A stretch of 64,000 nucleotides of DNA from the NCBI GenBank assembly GCA_947498355.1, contig CANMKA010000011.1, positions 37,786 through 101,785 on the forward strand, read 5' to 3'. Position numbers and translations under genes: made by a program. Positions 9,454-18,150 of this stretch are shown one piece after another. The notes under the pieces were generated by a model, which saw only the letters and a list, made by a program, of their open reading frames with translations, ran no database searches and was not told the origin of the DNA. This DNA comes from an uncultured Paraglaciecola sp. GTDB lineage: Bacteria; Pseudomonadota; Gammaproteobacteria; Enterobacterales; Alteromonadaceae. The first letter of the stretch is position 1. Every line of letters begins with the position of its first letter.

Positions 9454-10478
9454 AAAAACTGCAAAATTGTTTGTATATCACCAAAGACGGTGCTTATCTG
9501 CGTAAAGAGCTTGAAACATTGGTAATAGAACAACGTGTTGATGGGAAAAAGCAAAAATTAATGCAGATACCCATCCATTCAATTGGGCATATTTTTTGTT
9601 TCGGTAATATCATGGTTTCACCACAGCTCATGGGGTTTTGTGGCGAAAATGGCACGGGTTTGTCGTTCTTTAATATGTTTGGCAGTTTTCAGGCGAGAGT
9701 AGTTGGTAAACAAACAGGAAATGTATTGTTGCGTAGGGCGCAGTATAAGGCATCGGACGAACAAGCAGCGGTGATTGCGCGTTCAATTATTGCATCTAAG
9801 CTTCGTTCTAGCAAAAACGTACTAATGCGTCACTCTCGTAATCATGGTGAAACGCTTGAGGTCAAAAAAGTGGTTGGGCGTCATAAGCAAATTATCGAGG
9901 AGTTAAAAGTTCAAACAGACTTGGATCGTATTCGCGGGTTAGAAGGTGAAGCGGCAAGTCACTATTTTTCGGTATTTAATAACATGATTACACTCAAGAA
10001 GACTGATTTTAAACTCAACGGGCGTACCAGAAGACCACCCAAAGATCCGGTTAATGCCATGTTGTCTTTTTTATACTCGGTGCTAGGGAATGAGATAAGT
10101 GGTGCTTTGCAAGGTGTGGGTCTTGACCCCCAAGTAGGGTTTCTGCATCGGGAGCGACCTGGCAGAGATAGTTTAGCGCAAGATTTGTTAGAAGAATTCA
10201 GAGCATACATTGTTGATCGATTAGTCTTAACTCTGATCAACCGCCAACAGATTAAATTAAAAGATTTTGAATATGATGTCCTTGGTGGAGTGATGATGAA
10301 AGACGATACTAGAAAGCTCTTGCTCCAAGCCTACCAGTCTAAAAAACAGGAAGTAATTGGGCATAAATTCTTAAATGAAAAAGTAGAAATTGGATTACTG
10401 CCTCATGTGCAAGCTATGTTGTTGGCTAGACATATAAGAGGTGATTTGGATTGTTACCCGCCTTTTTTTACGGATTGA
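9450..10478 (+). CDS. cas1: Cas1 integrase, type I-C
   Basis: Metal-dependent integrase that inserts new spacers at the leader end with Cas2. The catalytic residues are visible: E167 in GLEGEAASHYF, H233 in FLHRERPGRDS and D245 in LAQDLLEEF. The GTG start at 9450 overlaps the cas4 stop by 4 bp. The N-terminal KKLQNCLYITKDGAYLRKE beta-domain is typical of Cas1. Length 342 residues is normal. The TGA stop overlaps the GAGG ribosome site of cas2. Confidence 0.97.
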   Translation: MKKLQNCLYITKDGAYLRKELETLVIEQRVDGKKQKLMQIPIHSIGHIFCFGNIMVSPQLMGFCGENGTGLSFFNMFGSFQARVVGKQTGNVLLRRAQYKASDEQAAVIARSIIASKLRSSKNVLMRHSRNHGETLEVKKVVGRHKQIIEELKVQTDLDRIRGLEGEAASHYFSVFNNMITLKKTDFKLNGRTRRPPKDPVNAMLSFLYSVLGNEISGALQGVGLDPQVGFLHRERPGRDSLAQDLLEEFRAYIVDRLVLTLINRQQIKLKDFEYDVLGGVMMKDDTRKLLLQAYQSKKQEVIGHKFLNEKVEIGLLPHVQAMLLARHIRGDLDCYPPFFTD

Positions 10479-10488
10479 GGTTGTATTT

Positions 10489-10782
10489 ATGATGGTATTA
10501 GTAACCTATGATGTTTCATTTGAAGAGGGTAATGGGCAAAGGCGTTTAAGGCGTATTGCTAAGACCTGCTTGAATTATGGAACAAGAGTTCAATACTCCG
10601 TATTCGAATGTGATATTGATTCAGCACAATGGATTGTATTCAAAGACAAGTTATTATCTATTTATGACCCCGAGGCCGATAGTTTACGCTTTTATAAATT
10701 AGGTAAGGGCTGGCGGAATAAAGTTGAGCATCATGGAGCGAAGCGCGCTTTAGATATTTTCCAAGACGACCTTATCATCTAG
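10489..10782 (+). CDS. cas2: Cas2 structural adaptation subunit
   Basis: Small ferredoxin-fold dimer that bridges two Cas1 dimers. The motif MMVLVTYDVS carries the conserved aspartate of beta-1; GQRRLRRIAKTCLNYGTRVQYSVFEC and the LRFYKLG strand follow. The ATG at 10489 (or adjacent 10492) is chosen because the GAGG ribosome site at 10477-10480 precedes it and the motif starts at once; an upstream ATG at 10441 lies inside cas1. The product is 97 residues, the family norm. It is the last cas gene, directly before the leader. Confidence 0.96.
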   Translation: MMVLVTYDVSFEEGNGQRRLRRIAKTCLNYGTRVQYSVFECDIDSAQWIVFKDKLLSIYDPEADSLRFYKLGKGWRNKVEHHGAKRALDIFQDDLII

Positions 10783-10957
10783 CTGCTAACCCTTTGTTCT
10801 CATTAAAATCCTGAGTGGTTAGCGGCGGGATAATACGCTGATAGTTATATATTTTTTACAAGATACGTAATAACAAATCCTGTTTTAAGTTCATTAACAA
10901 ATTGGTTAGCGAAAAAGATTGTTTAGCATAGTATGTATATGTCTTTGCAAAAAGGCA
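10783..10957 (+). promoter_or_regulatory. CRISPR leader
   Basis: The 175 bp between the cas2 stop and the first repeat are AT-rich with A/T runs, as expected of a leader carrying the array promoter and Cas1-Cas2 docking sites. The repeat 3' end (ATTGAAAC) is oriented so that transcription runs away from cas2, making this the acquisition end. No single -35/-10 pair is convincing; TTGTTT at 10919 and TATGTATAT at 10932 are only candidates. Confidence 0.75.
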
Positions 10958-13900
10958 GTCGCACCTCACGCAGGTGCGTGGATTGAAACAGGCAAAGAGT
11001 TTCGAACTCTTCACGGCGGGCGGTCGCACCTCACGCAGGTGCGTGGATTGAAACCTCGGTAAAAGCGCATTATGTTGACGATGTTTTGTCGCACCTCACG
11101 CAGGTGCGTGGATTGAAACTGTGACATATGTAGTGACATAAAAGCGGGTAATATGTCGCACCTCACGCAGGTGCGTGGATTGAAACAACCAATATATACA
11201 ACGAATTTAGCGGACACAGTGTCGCACCTCACGCAGGTGCGTGGATTGAAACCTCTACTGTTGCCATGGTGCGTCGTGCGCATCTCGTCGCACCTCACGC
11301 AGGTGCGTGGATTGAAACTACGGTTCAGGCAAGCGACAAGGGCAATGGAAAAAGTCGCACCTCACGCAGGTGCGTGGATTGAAACCGTGTTGATGGTGTT
11401 GATCATTATTTATGTTGGGTCGCACCTCACGCAGGTGCGTGGATTGAAACCGCCCTTGACCGCTTTGTCTCGTGTCAAGTAGTCGTCGCACCTCACGCAG
11501 GTGCGTGGATTGAAACCTAGAAGCATGGCGCGATCCCGAAGCGTTCGACGGTCGCACCTCACGCAGGTGCGTGGATTGAAACTATTGCGCGAAGGTTTGC
11601 CGGGATCGGAGGGCTGTCGCACCTCACGCAGGTGCGTGGATTGAAACACAGCACAAACCGACGGCGGCGGGCAGCCACACGTCGCACCTCACGCAGGTGC
11701 GTGGATTGAAACTGCGGTTACTTGCTCCCAATAATCAGCTCGGGCCGTCGCACCTCACGCAGGTGCGTGGATTGAAACTCTTAAGTTTAAAAACCGCTTT
11801 GTGGCGTTATTGTCGCACCTCACGCAGGTGCGTGGATTGAAACGTGTGCAGGGTGGTTGCTTATGTCGTCGCCGGGGTCGCACCTCACGCAGGTGCGTGG
11901 ATTGAAACACCGTTTTCGGCTAAGTAGTAGCCGTTGAAATAGGTCGCACCTCACGCAGGTGCGTGGATTGAAACCCACCCCATTAAAAAGACTACTGCCC
12001 ATAATCGAGTCGCACCTCACGCAGGTGCGTGGATTGAAACTCAAATTTGCTCTTACACTCACACAGTACTGACGTCGCACCTCACGCAGGTGCGTGGATT
12101 GAAACCTATGGTGTTTTACTAAAGGAAATCGCAATGCTAAAGTCGCACCTCACGCAGGTGCGTGGATTGAAACGTTTAGTCAGTAAAGCTATTATGCACT
12201 AATGCGGTCGCACCTCACGCAGGTGCGTGGATTGAAACTGATTGTGAGAGCGTTATCTCCCCCCCCGCGTTGGTCGCACCTCACGCAGGTGCGTGGATTG
12301 AAACAGATTAGAATTTGTGAGCGTTATAGTTGATTGGGTCGCACCTCACGCAGGTGCGTGGATTGAAACACCGAATACCGTTGTGACTGGCACACGGGTA
12401 TCTTGTCGCACCTCACGCAGGTGCGTGGATTGAAACTCGACTAACTAATTTCTTTTTATCTTCACTTGAGTCGCACCTCACGCAGGTGCGTGGATTGAAA
12501 CAAGCAGATCTTATGGATGGCAGATCGTGGTGGATTGTCGCACCTCACGCAGGTGCGTGGATTGAAACGTGCCCACCTGCACCCCTATTTTTTGGGTACG
12601 AAGTCGCACCTCACGCAGGTGCGTGGATTGAAACAGGAAAAAAGTACCCTTTCCCGATTTGCAGTGGGTCGTCGCACCTCACGCAGGTGCGTGGATTGAA
12701 ACCACACAGCTTCACTGATGAGTAAGTACAAATATGTCGCACCTCACGCAGGTGCGTGGATTGAAACTTGTACTGTGGGTAAATTTGGCATTGGTTAACT
12801 CGTCGCACCTCACGCAGGTGCGTGGATTGAAACGTAATAATTAACCCCTGGATCGCCATTTCTACCAGTCGCACCTCACGCAGGTGCGTGGATTGAAACA
12901 AGTTACAAGAGCGTTTTTGCAAGGGGTAAGAGAGTCGCACCTCACGCAGGTGCGTGGATTGAAACTTATCGCGCGCTTATCGTTGGGCGTTCGAACGCGT
13001 CGCACCTCACGCAGGTGCGTGGATTGAAACACGGTTTGGGAATCACTCAAACCCGCGACTAGCAGGTCGCACCTCACGCAGGTGCGTGGATTGAAACCCT
13101 TGCTCGCCAACGAAGGAAAAGCAATACGCGAAGTCGCACCTCACGCAGGTGCGTGGATTGAAACGACGCGATGAACCCGGTAGTAAAAGCGCTAATGATG
13201 TCGCACCTCACGCAGGTGCGTGGATTGAAACTTTGCCAATGGCAGCAAGCATGGCAATTGCAACCGTCGCACCTCACGCAGGTGCGTGGATTGAAACACA
13301 CAAGCGGGTTGGTTACGGGTCGTTCGGACAAGTCGCACCTCACGCAGGTGCGTGGATTGAAACCCAGAGGGTTGTTTCGTCGGCAAAGTCGGCATTGGTC
13401 GCACCTCACGCAGGTGCGTGGATTGAAACATACTGAAATTGCGATAGGTAAGCTTAGAAAACAGTCGCACCTCACGCAGGTGCGTGGATTGAAACACCTC
13501 AAGCGGGCAACAACGCCATTTCTCTAACGTGTCGCACCTCACGCAGGTGCGTGGATTGAAACAAAGAAACCATGCAGCTAAATTTAGTGATGCACGGTCG
13601 CACCTCACGCAGGTGCGTGGATTGAAACGTTAGTTTTGCAAATCAAATGTTTGCAAATATAAAGTCGCACCTCACGCAGGTGCGTGGATTGAAACCCAAT
13701 CCATATGCCTGCGTAAATACAAATATAAAGGTCGCACCTCACGCAGGTGCGTGGATTGAAACTTGTTCTTTGGCGCGAGTTCGTAGGTATTCGCAAGTCG
13801 CACCTCACGCAGGTGCGTGGATTGAAACGAGCGCGTGGTCAAACGCCTGCGAATCTATAAATGTCGCACCTCACGCAGGTGCGTGGATTGAAACGAAGCG

Positions 13901-14159
13901 TTCACTGCGCCGAAAGGCACTAAGTACGGGTCGCACCTCACGCAGGTGCGTGGATTGAAACTGCTCTAACTCTGCTAGCTTTAACAAGTGCTGTGGTCGC
14001 ACCTCACGCAGGTGCGTGGATTGAAACTTGGCGCTGGCTGGATAGCATCACCAGCAGGGTTGTCGCACCTCACGCAGGTGCGTGGATTGAAACTCTAATC
14101 ATGTGTTTTATGTCTTGGGCTATGCTGGTCGCACCTCACGCAGGTGCGTGGATTGAAAC
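10958..14159 (+). CRISPR. Type I-C CRISPR array, 49 repeats and 48 spacers
   Basis: The 32-bp repeat begins GTCGCACCTCACGCAGG and ends TGCGTGGATTGAAAC. The inner stem is GCACCT/AGGTGC with loop CACGC. I counted 49 starts from 10958 to 14128 with a spacing of 65-68 bp, giving spacers of 33-36 nt. All copies, including the last, appear identical by eye. The last 11 nt, TGGATTGAAAC, is the expected 5' handle after Cas5c cleavage. The spacers look diverse; none could be matched to a source here. Open frames across the array arise because many units are 66 bp (22 codons) and are not genes. Confidence 0.99.
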
Positions 14160-14196
14160 AACGAGGGCGTACGGCGGCTCCTGACAAATATGGTTG

Positions 14197-14522
14197 CAGC
14201 TTAGAAATTAAAGTGATTTTTTTAAATGCCTTTGCTTGCCTCTATTTACTATCTACTATTCGCTGCCCTTGAGCTTGGATTCCAGATCAAAAGACCTCTG
14301 GAATGACGGATGTAAGGGATGTTGCTGCCGTTGCTTTTACTGCTTTACTGCTTTTGTCTATTTACTATTTACTATTTACTTTCTACTGCTCTTTGCTGCT
14401 TTCTGCTTTTCTCTGTGTACCCTGTGCCCTCTGTGGTTCAAAGTCTTTTTGCTTTTTCTCTTTCTAGTCCCTATTTACTCGCTACTATTCACTGCCCTTG
14501 ATCTTGGATTTCAGATCAAAAG
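14197..14522. repeat. Composite intergenic repeat block 2, interrupted by the TA module
   Basis: Starts 37 bp after the last CRISPR repeat. It contains a complete hairpin at 14279-14304 (ATTCCAGA...TCTGGAAT, opposite orientation to block 1), a CTCTGTGTACCC..CTCTGTGGTTCAAAG element near 14400-14445, and a second, half hairpin (TTTCAGATCAAAAGA) that stops at 14522, where the TA operator begins. The first ~200 bp, from GCAGCTTAGAAATTAAAGTG, recur at 16648 after the insertion sequence. Confidence 0.85.
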
Positions 14523-14570
14523 AACTAAATTAAAACTTAATTTGGTTCTTTTGTTGAGGTGCGCCATAAT
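14518..14570 (+). promoter_or_regulatory. Autoregulatory operator and promoter of the TA module
   Basis: A palindrome with 16-bp arms (14518-14533 and 14537-14552, one mismatch) around AAC: left arm AAAAGAACTAAATTAA, right arm the near-exact complement. TTGGTT at 14542-14547 and CATAAT at 14565-14570 are 17 bp apart and make a good sigma-70 promoter whose -35 lies inside the right arm, so a bound antitoxin would block transcription. The outermost AAAAGA of the left arm belongs to the adjacent composite repeat. Confidence 0.7.
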
Positions 14571-14599
14571 AGCAATAATATTAATTTTGGACGCTAGCC

Positions 14600-14887
14600 A
14601 TGTCTTTATCTGCTCATATCAAACCCATTAGTTACTTAAAAGCGAATGCGGCAAAAATTGCCGAGGAATTAAAACAGGATGGCGAAGCCTTTGTGATCAC
14701 CCAAAACGGCGAAGCGGCTATGGTCGTGCAGTCGGTGGCTGAGTACGAAAAAACTCAAGAAACCTTAGCCTTATTAAAAATGGTAGCGCAGAGTGAGCGC
14801 AGCATTGAACAAGGCAAAGTGCATGATGCAAAAGGTGTGTTAGGTGATTTACGTGACAGATTAAACGCAAATAAATCAAATGGTTAA
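14600..14887 (+). CDS. Type II antitoxin, Phd/YefM family
   Basis: 95-residue DNA-binding antitoxin expected to neutralise the downstream toxin and repress the operon. The N-terminus is typical Phd/YefM: HIKPISYLKANAAKIAEEL followed by FVITQNGEAAMVVQS and a YEKTQETLALLKM helix. The basic, flexible C-terminus would wrap the toxin. The ATG at 14600 lies 30 bp after the predicted -10. The toxin begins 3 bp after its stop. Confidence 0.93.
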   Translation: MSLSAHIKPISYLKANAAKIAEELKQDGEAFVITQNGEAAMVVQSVAEYEKTQETLALLKMVAQSERSIEQGKVHDAKGVLGDLRDRLNANKSNG

Positions 14888-14890
14888 TAC

Positions 14891-15220
14891 ATGAAAGCCT
14901 ATTCGATACAACTTGCAGATGATGCCCTGAATGATCTGGAAAATATCTATCAGCATTACGTATTAAACGCAGAGAGTGGGGTCGCCAACCATTTGTTGGA
15001 TCAGCTGGAACAAGGCATAGATACCTTACGGGTTGAACCTAATCGAACAAAATTTAATGCCGATTTACTGAGTGCAGGTGTTCGTTTACATGAATTGTTA
15101 ACAGAGCACTTTCGCATTATTTATCGCGTCGATGAGGCGCAGCAAAAGGTTTTTATCTTGGTCGTGCTTCATCAAAAGCAAAGTATCAGTAAGGCGTTAT
15201 TTGCGCGAACCCTTAGATAA
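14891..15220 (+). CDS. Type II toxin, ParE/RelE family
   Basis: 109-residue small basic toxin of the ParE/RelE fold: YSIQLADDALNDLENIYQHY opens it, and FRIIYRVDEAQQKVFILVVLHQKQS matches the terminal beta-hairpin. Whether it inhibits gyrase or cleaves mRNA cannot be told. It is co-transcribed with the antitoxin 3 bp upstream, and appears intact. The intact IS256-like element begins 84 bp downstream. Confidence 0.92.
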   Translation: MKAYSIQLADDALNDLENIYQHYVLNAESGVANHLLDQLEQGIDTLRVEPNRTKFNADLLSAGVRLHELLTEHFRIIYRVDEAQQKVFILVVLHQKQSISKALFARTLR

Positions 15221-15304
15221 TTAACCTTTATTTTCGTTTTTTAAAAACTAGCACTAAAAACAATAAGTTACAAGTGGGCTGTGAATAGGCCTGCCTGTCG
15301 ATGT

Positions 15305-16620
15305 GAGCCTGTAACAGATTCTGTGTAACTGCCATTTAGTTAATATGTTTTTCGAGGCGGTCCTCGAACTCAATAATAAAACGACTCATCGCCTGACGCC
15401 AGTTTTGAATGGGCATCGTCCATTTCTTGCTGGCTTCTTTAATAGCAAGGTAAATCATCTTTTTCGCTGAATCATCGCTGGGAAAGAGCTTTCGCTTTTT
15501 GAGGGCTCGACGGATAACGCTGTTAAGCGACTCAATCGCGTTGGTCGTGTAAATGGCTTTACGAATATCCTCAGGGTAGTTGAACAGCGTATTCAGGTTC
15601 TGCCAGTGTGCACGCCAAGATTTGGCGATTTGTGGGTACTGGTCGTCCCAGGTGTCACTGAAGCGCTCCAGTTCAAGTAACGCTTCCTCTTCGGTTGCTG
15701 AACGATACACTCGCTTTAAGTCAGTTGTGACAGCTTTGTAGTCTTTCCACGAGACGTACTTCAATGAGTTGCGTACCATGTGCACGATACACAGTTGGAT
15801 ATGGGTTTGAGGAAACACGGTGTTGATAGCCTCAGGAAAGCCCTTCAAGCCATCCACACAAGCAATGAGAATATCTTCAACACCTCGCTGCTGAAGCTCA
15901 GTCAGCACGCTCAACCAGAACTTAGCCCCTTCGTTCTCTGCTATCCACATGCCCATCAGTTCCTTGCGGCCTTCGGTGTTAATACCTAGGGCAAGGAAGA
16001 TAGATTTATTGATGACTCGCTTATCCTGACGGACTTTCACCACCAGACAGTCCAGATAAACGATGGGATAAACCGCGTCAAGGGTGCGAGACTGCCATTC
16101 AGTTACCTGCTCAATCACAGCATTGGTCACACGAGACACCAGTGTTGGCGATACCTCAGCGCCATACCAATCATCAAAGGCATTGACGATGTCACGGGTG
16201 CTCATGCCTTGAGCATAAAGCCAGAGAATTTTATCGTCCATGGACGTGAAACGAGTCTGGTGCTTTTTGACGAGTTTAGGCTCGAAGGAGCCTTCACGGT
16301 CGCGAGGCGTATCGAGTTCGAACTCGCCATCTTCCGTCTTAATCCGTTTGCTGGATTTGCCGTTGCGGCTATTTCGAGAGGAAGATAATTGGTGCTTTTC
16401 GTAGCCCAAATGTTCATCCATCTCCGCGTTCAATGCAGCTTCAACGGTGATTTTCTTCAACATCAGGCTAAATTCGTTTAAATCTTCAGGCGTTTTTATG
16501 CCTTTGGCCGCTTCTTTTGCGAAAGCTTCAAGTTCTTTTTTATTCATTTGCATCTGCCTATCCTTAACTCCCAATAGAGTATGTTGTGATAGGCAGTTAC
16601 ACAAAATTAGTTACATTCTC
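15305..16620. mobile_element. Complete IS256-family insertion sequence (1316 bp)
   Basis: Bounded by an 8-bp direct repeat GTCGATGT at 15297-15304 and 16621-16628, the expected target duplication. The 29-bp terminal inverted repeats match at 24 positions: left GAGCCTGTAACAG... and right, read inward, GAGAATGTAACTA..., both ending TGTGTAACTGCC. It carries one intact transposase gene on the minus strand. The intact duplication, ends and gene suggest a recent, perhaps still active, insertion beside the TA module. Confidence 0.9.
15336..16553 (-). CDS. IS256-family (mutator-type) DDE transposase
   Basis: Catalyses copy-out transposition of the element. The IS256 catalytic residues are visible: D in VYLDCLVVK, D in IACVDGLKG and E in TTNAIESLN. 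The N-terminal MNKKELEAFAKEAAKG and the AEMDEHLGYEKH segments are characteristic. The start is taken as ATG 16553 (405 residues) because AAGGATAGG precedes it. The frame is open up to 16604, close to the right terminal inverted repeat, so the longer version is less likely. No frameshift. Confidence 0.95.
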   Translation of the reverse strand: MQMNKKELEAFAKEAAKGIKTPEDLNEFSLMLKKITVEAALNAEMDEHLGYEKHQLSSSRNSRNGKSSKRIKTEDGEFELDTPRDREGSFEPKLVKKHQTRFTSMDDKILWLYAQGMSTRDIVNAFDDWYGAEVSPTLVSRVTNAVIEQVTEWQSRTLDAVYPIVYLDCLVVKVRQDKRVINKSIFLALGINTEGRKELMGMWIAENEGAKFWLSVLTELQQRGVEDILIACVDGLKGFPEAINTVFPQTHIQLCIVHMVRNSLKYVSWKDYKAVTTDLKRVYRSATEEEALLELERFSDTWDDQYPQIAKSWRAHWQNLNTLFNYPEDIRKAIYTTNAIESLNSVIRRALKKRKLFPSDDSAKKMIYLAIKEASKKWTMPIQNWRQAMSRFIIEFEDRLEKHIN

Positions 16621-16628
16621 GTCGATGT

Positions 16629-17135
16629 AGTTAGCTGCCGCACACGCAGCTTAGAAATTAAAGTGATTTTTTAAAGGCATTTGCTTTTACTTGCCTCTAT
16701 TTACTATTCGCTGCCCTTGATTTTGGATTCCAGATCAAAAGACTTCTGGAATGACGAACGTAAGGGATGTTGCTGCCGTTGCTTTTACTGCTTTTGTCTA
16801 TTTACTATTTACTTTCTACTGCTCTTTGCTGCTCTTTGCTGCTTTTTGCCCTTCTCCGTGCTCTCTGTGGTTCAAAGTCTTTTGCTCTTAGTCTTTTTCT
16901 GCTTTTGTCTATTTACTAGCTCCTATCCGCTGCCCTTGATTTTGGATTCCAGATCAAAAGATTTCTGGAATGACGAACGTAAGGGATGTTGCTGCCGTTG
17001 CTTTTACTGCTTTTGTCTATTTACTATTTACTATTTACTATTTACTTTCTACTGCTCTTTGCTGCTTTTGCTTTTGTCTGCTTTTATCTAGCCCCTATTT
17101 ACTCGCTACTATTTACTTTCTCCTGCCCTTGTCTG
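16629..17135. repeat. Composite intergenic repeat block 3
   Basis: Two near-tandem units in the same orientation as block 2, with hairpins at 16727-16752 and 16946-16971 and a CTCTGTGGTTCAAAGTC element near 16857. Units include GGGATGTTGCTGCCGTTGC and TCTATTTACTATTTAC tracts. From 16648 the block repeats about 200 bp of block 2 almost exactly, so the TA-IS segment lies between direct repeats. No gene is supported here. Confidence 0.88.
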
Positions 17136-17139
17136 CTCT

Positions 17140-17487
17140 TCAAATAAATTGTTGCCATGCTTTTAGCAGTTGTTGAAAGTCGATTAGACCGCAGCCTGTT
17201 ACTTGTTCGTCTGGGTAGTGTTCGGCAAATTCTTCGGTTTGGCTTTGAGCGTTATTCAGCGAGAGGGTGACTTCGTCGTCTTCTATGCTTAGGTGGTATT
17301 CTTTGGTGGTTAGCTCAAAATGAGGTAACTGTTTGTTGAAGAGTTCATCGATTGTGTGGAGTAATTGACTAACTTTGCGGGGATCTTTGCCTAAGTCATT
17401 GCCTAGCCAGTCGCCAAAGGCTTCGCATTCGAGTTCACATTTGGCAATGGGTTGACCACTGATGTCGGTCATAAATTGAAATTCCAT
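17140..17487 (-). CDS. yacL: YacL family protein (UPF0231)
   Basis: 115 residues, similar in length and pattern to E. coli YacL: the opening MEFQFMTDISGQPIAK, the central HFELTTKEYHLSIEDDEVTL and the closing GCGLIDFQQLLKAWQQF are the family blocks. The molecular role is unknown; the protein is acidic and cytosolic. Its ATG overlaps the stop of the upstream metallopeptidase gene by one base (TAATG), so translation is probably coupled. Confidence 0.85.
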   Translation of the reverse strand: MEFQFMTDISGQPIAKCELECEAFGDWLGNDLGKDPRKVSQLLHTIDELFNKQLPHFELTTKEYHLSIEDDEVTLSLNNAQSQTEEFAEHYPDEQVTGCGLIDFQQLLKAWQQFI

Positions 17488-18011
17488 TAGAGATCCTTGG
17501 GTAGTTTAAACACATGGCCAGTTAATTCTAGTTCAGTTAAATAAACTCTCACGTCGAATTCTACTTGGTGGTAATCGGACTGCATGTGTTGGCAGAGTTG
17601 GTAAAAGGCTTTGTTGTGTTGCTTTTCTTTTAAGTGGGCGAGTTCGTGCACCACTATCATGTTCAAAAATGGCTCGGGTGTGTGCTTGAATAGGGCACTT
17701 ATGCGCAGTTCGTGTTTGCGCTTTAGTTTGTTGCCTTGCACGCGGGAGATATATGTATGTAGGCCTAAGGCGTGATTGACTATATGCAGCTTGTCATCAA
17801 ATACTACTTTGCTCAGGGGATTTGATTTTTTCATGTATTGGTTTTTTAGGCCGGTGGCGTACTGCCTGAGTTCGTCGTTGCTGTTTACAGTATGGGTAGA
17901 GCCATAGCGCTGGCGTAACCAATTGCCCAGTTGTTTTTGTTGTATTAGCTGGCGAATCCTGTCTTGCAGGTGTGTTGGATAGTGGCTTAAGTAGGTTAAC
18001 GCTTGGGTCAT
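17487..18011 (-). CDS. YgjP-like zinc metallopeptidase domain protein (DUF45)
   Basis: Gluzincin-type zinc site VHELAHLKEKQH with HELAH at residues 122-126 and a third ligand candidate H132, plus the downstream YHQVEFDVRVYL. DUF45 proteins such as YgjP contain this motif. At 174 residues it is a compact single domain without a signal peptide, so cytosolic. It lies immediately upstream of yacL. Substrate unknown. Confidence 0.85.
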   Translation of the reverse strand: MTQALTYLSHYPTHLQDRIRQLIQQKQLGNWLRQRYGSTHTVNSNDELRQYATGLKNQYMKKSNPLSKVVFDDKLHIVNHALGLHTYISRVQGNKLKRKHELRISALFKHTPEPFLNMIVVHELAHLKEKQHNKAFYQLCQHMQSDYHQVEFDVRVYLTELELTGHVFKLPKDL

Positions 18012-18150
18012 GAGCTATCTTGTTGAGGATTGGTTACTAAAGTCTGTTGATGTTTTACATGTTTTTATGACGACTTAGTGTAACCCGTATGCGAGGTTAA
18101 TGCAGGGGCCGTAAACGACTTTGTTGTCGTGACGGCCAAAAGAGCAGAAA

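Noticed and set aside
10441..10488. Longer Cas2 start upstream of 10489
   Set aside because: It lies inside cas1 and has no ribosome site; the motif MMVLVTYDVS begins right at 10489 after GAGG.
10958..14159. Self-targeting spacers within the window
   Set aside because: No spacer was recognisably identical to a window gene by eye, but no exhaustive comparison was made, so no claim is raised.
11011..14184. Many open reading frames on both strands inside the CRISPR array, with repeated SHLTQVRGLK- or FNPRTCVRCD-type peptides
   Set aside because: They are translations of the 32-bp repeat; the repeat-spacer unit is often 66 bp (22 codons), so a frame stays open. No ribosome sites or homology.
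14236..17176. Plus-strand frames such as 14236-14631 and 16681-17091, rich in L, F, Y and C
   Set aside because: Repeat-derived; no start sites and the same peptides in unrelated blocks.
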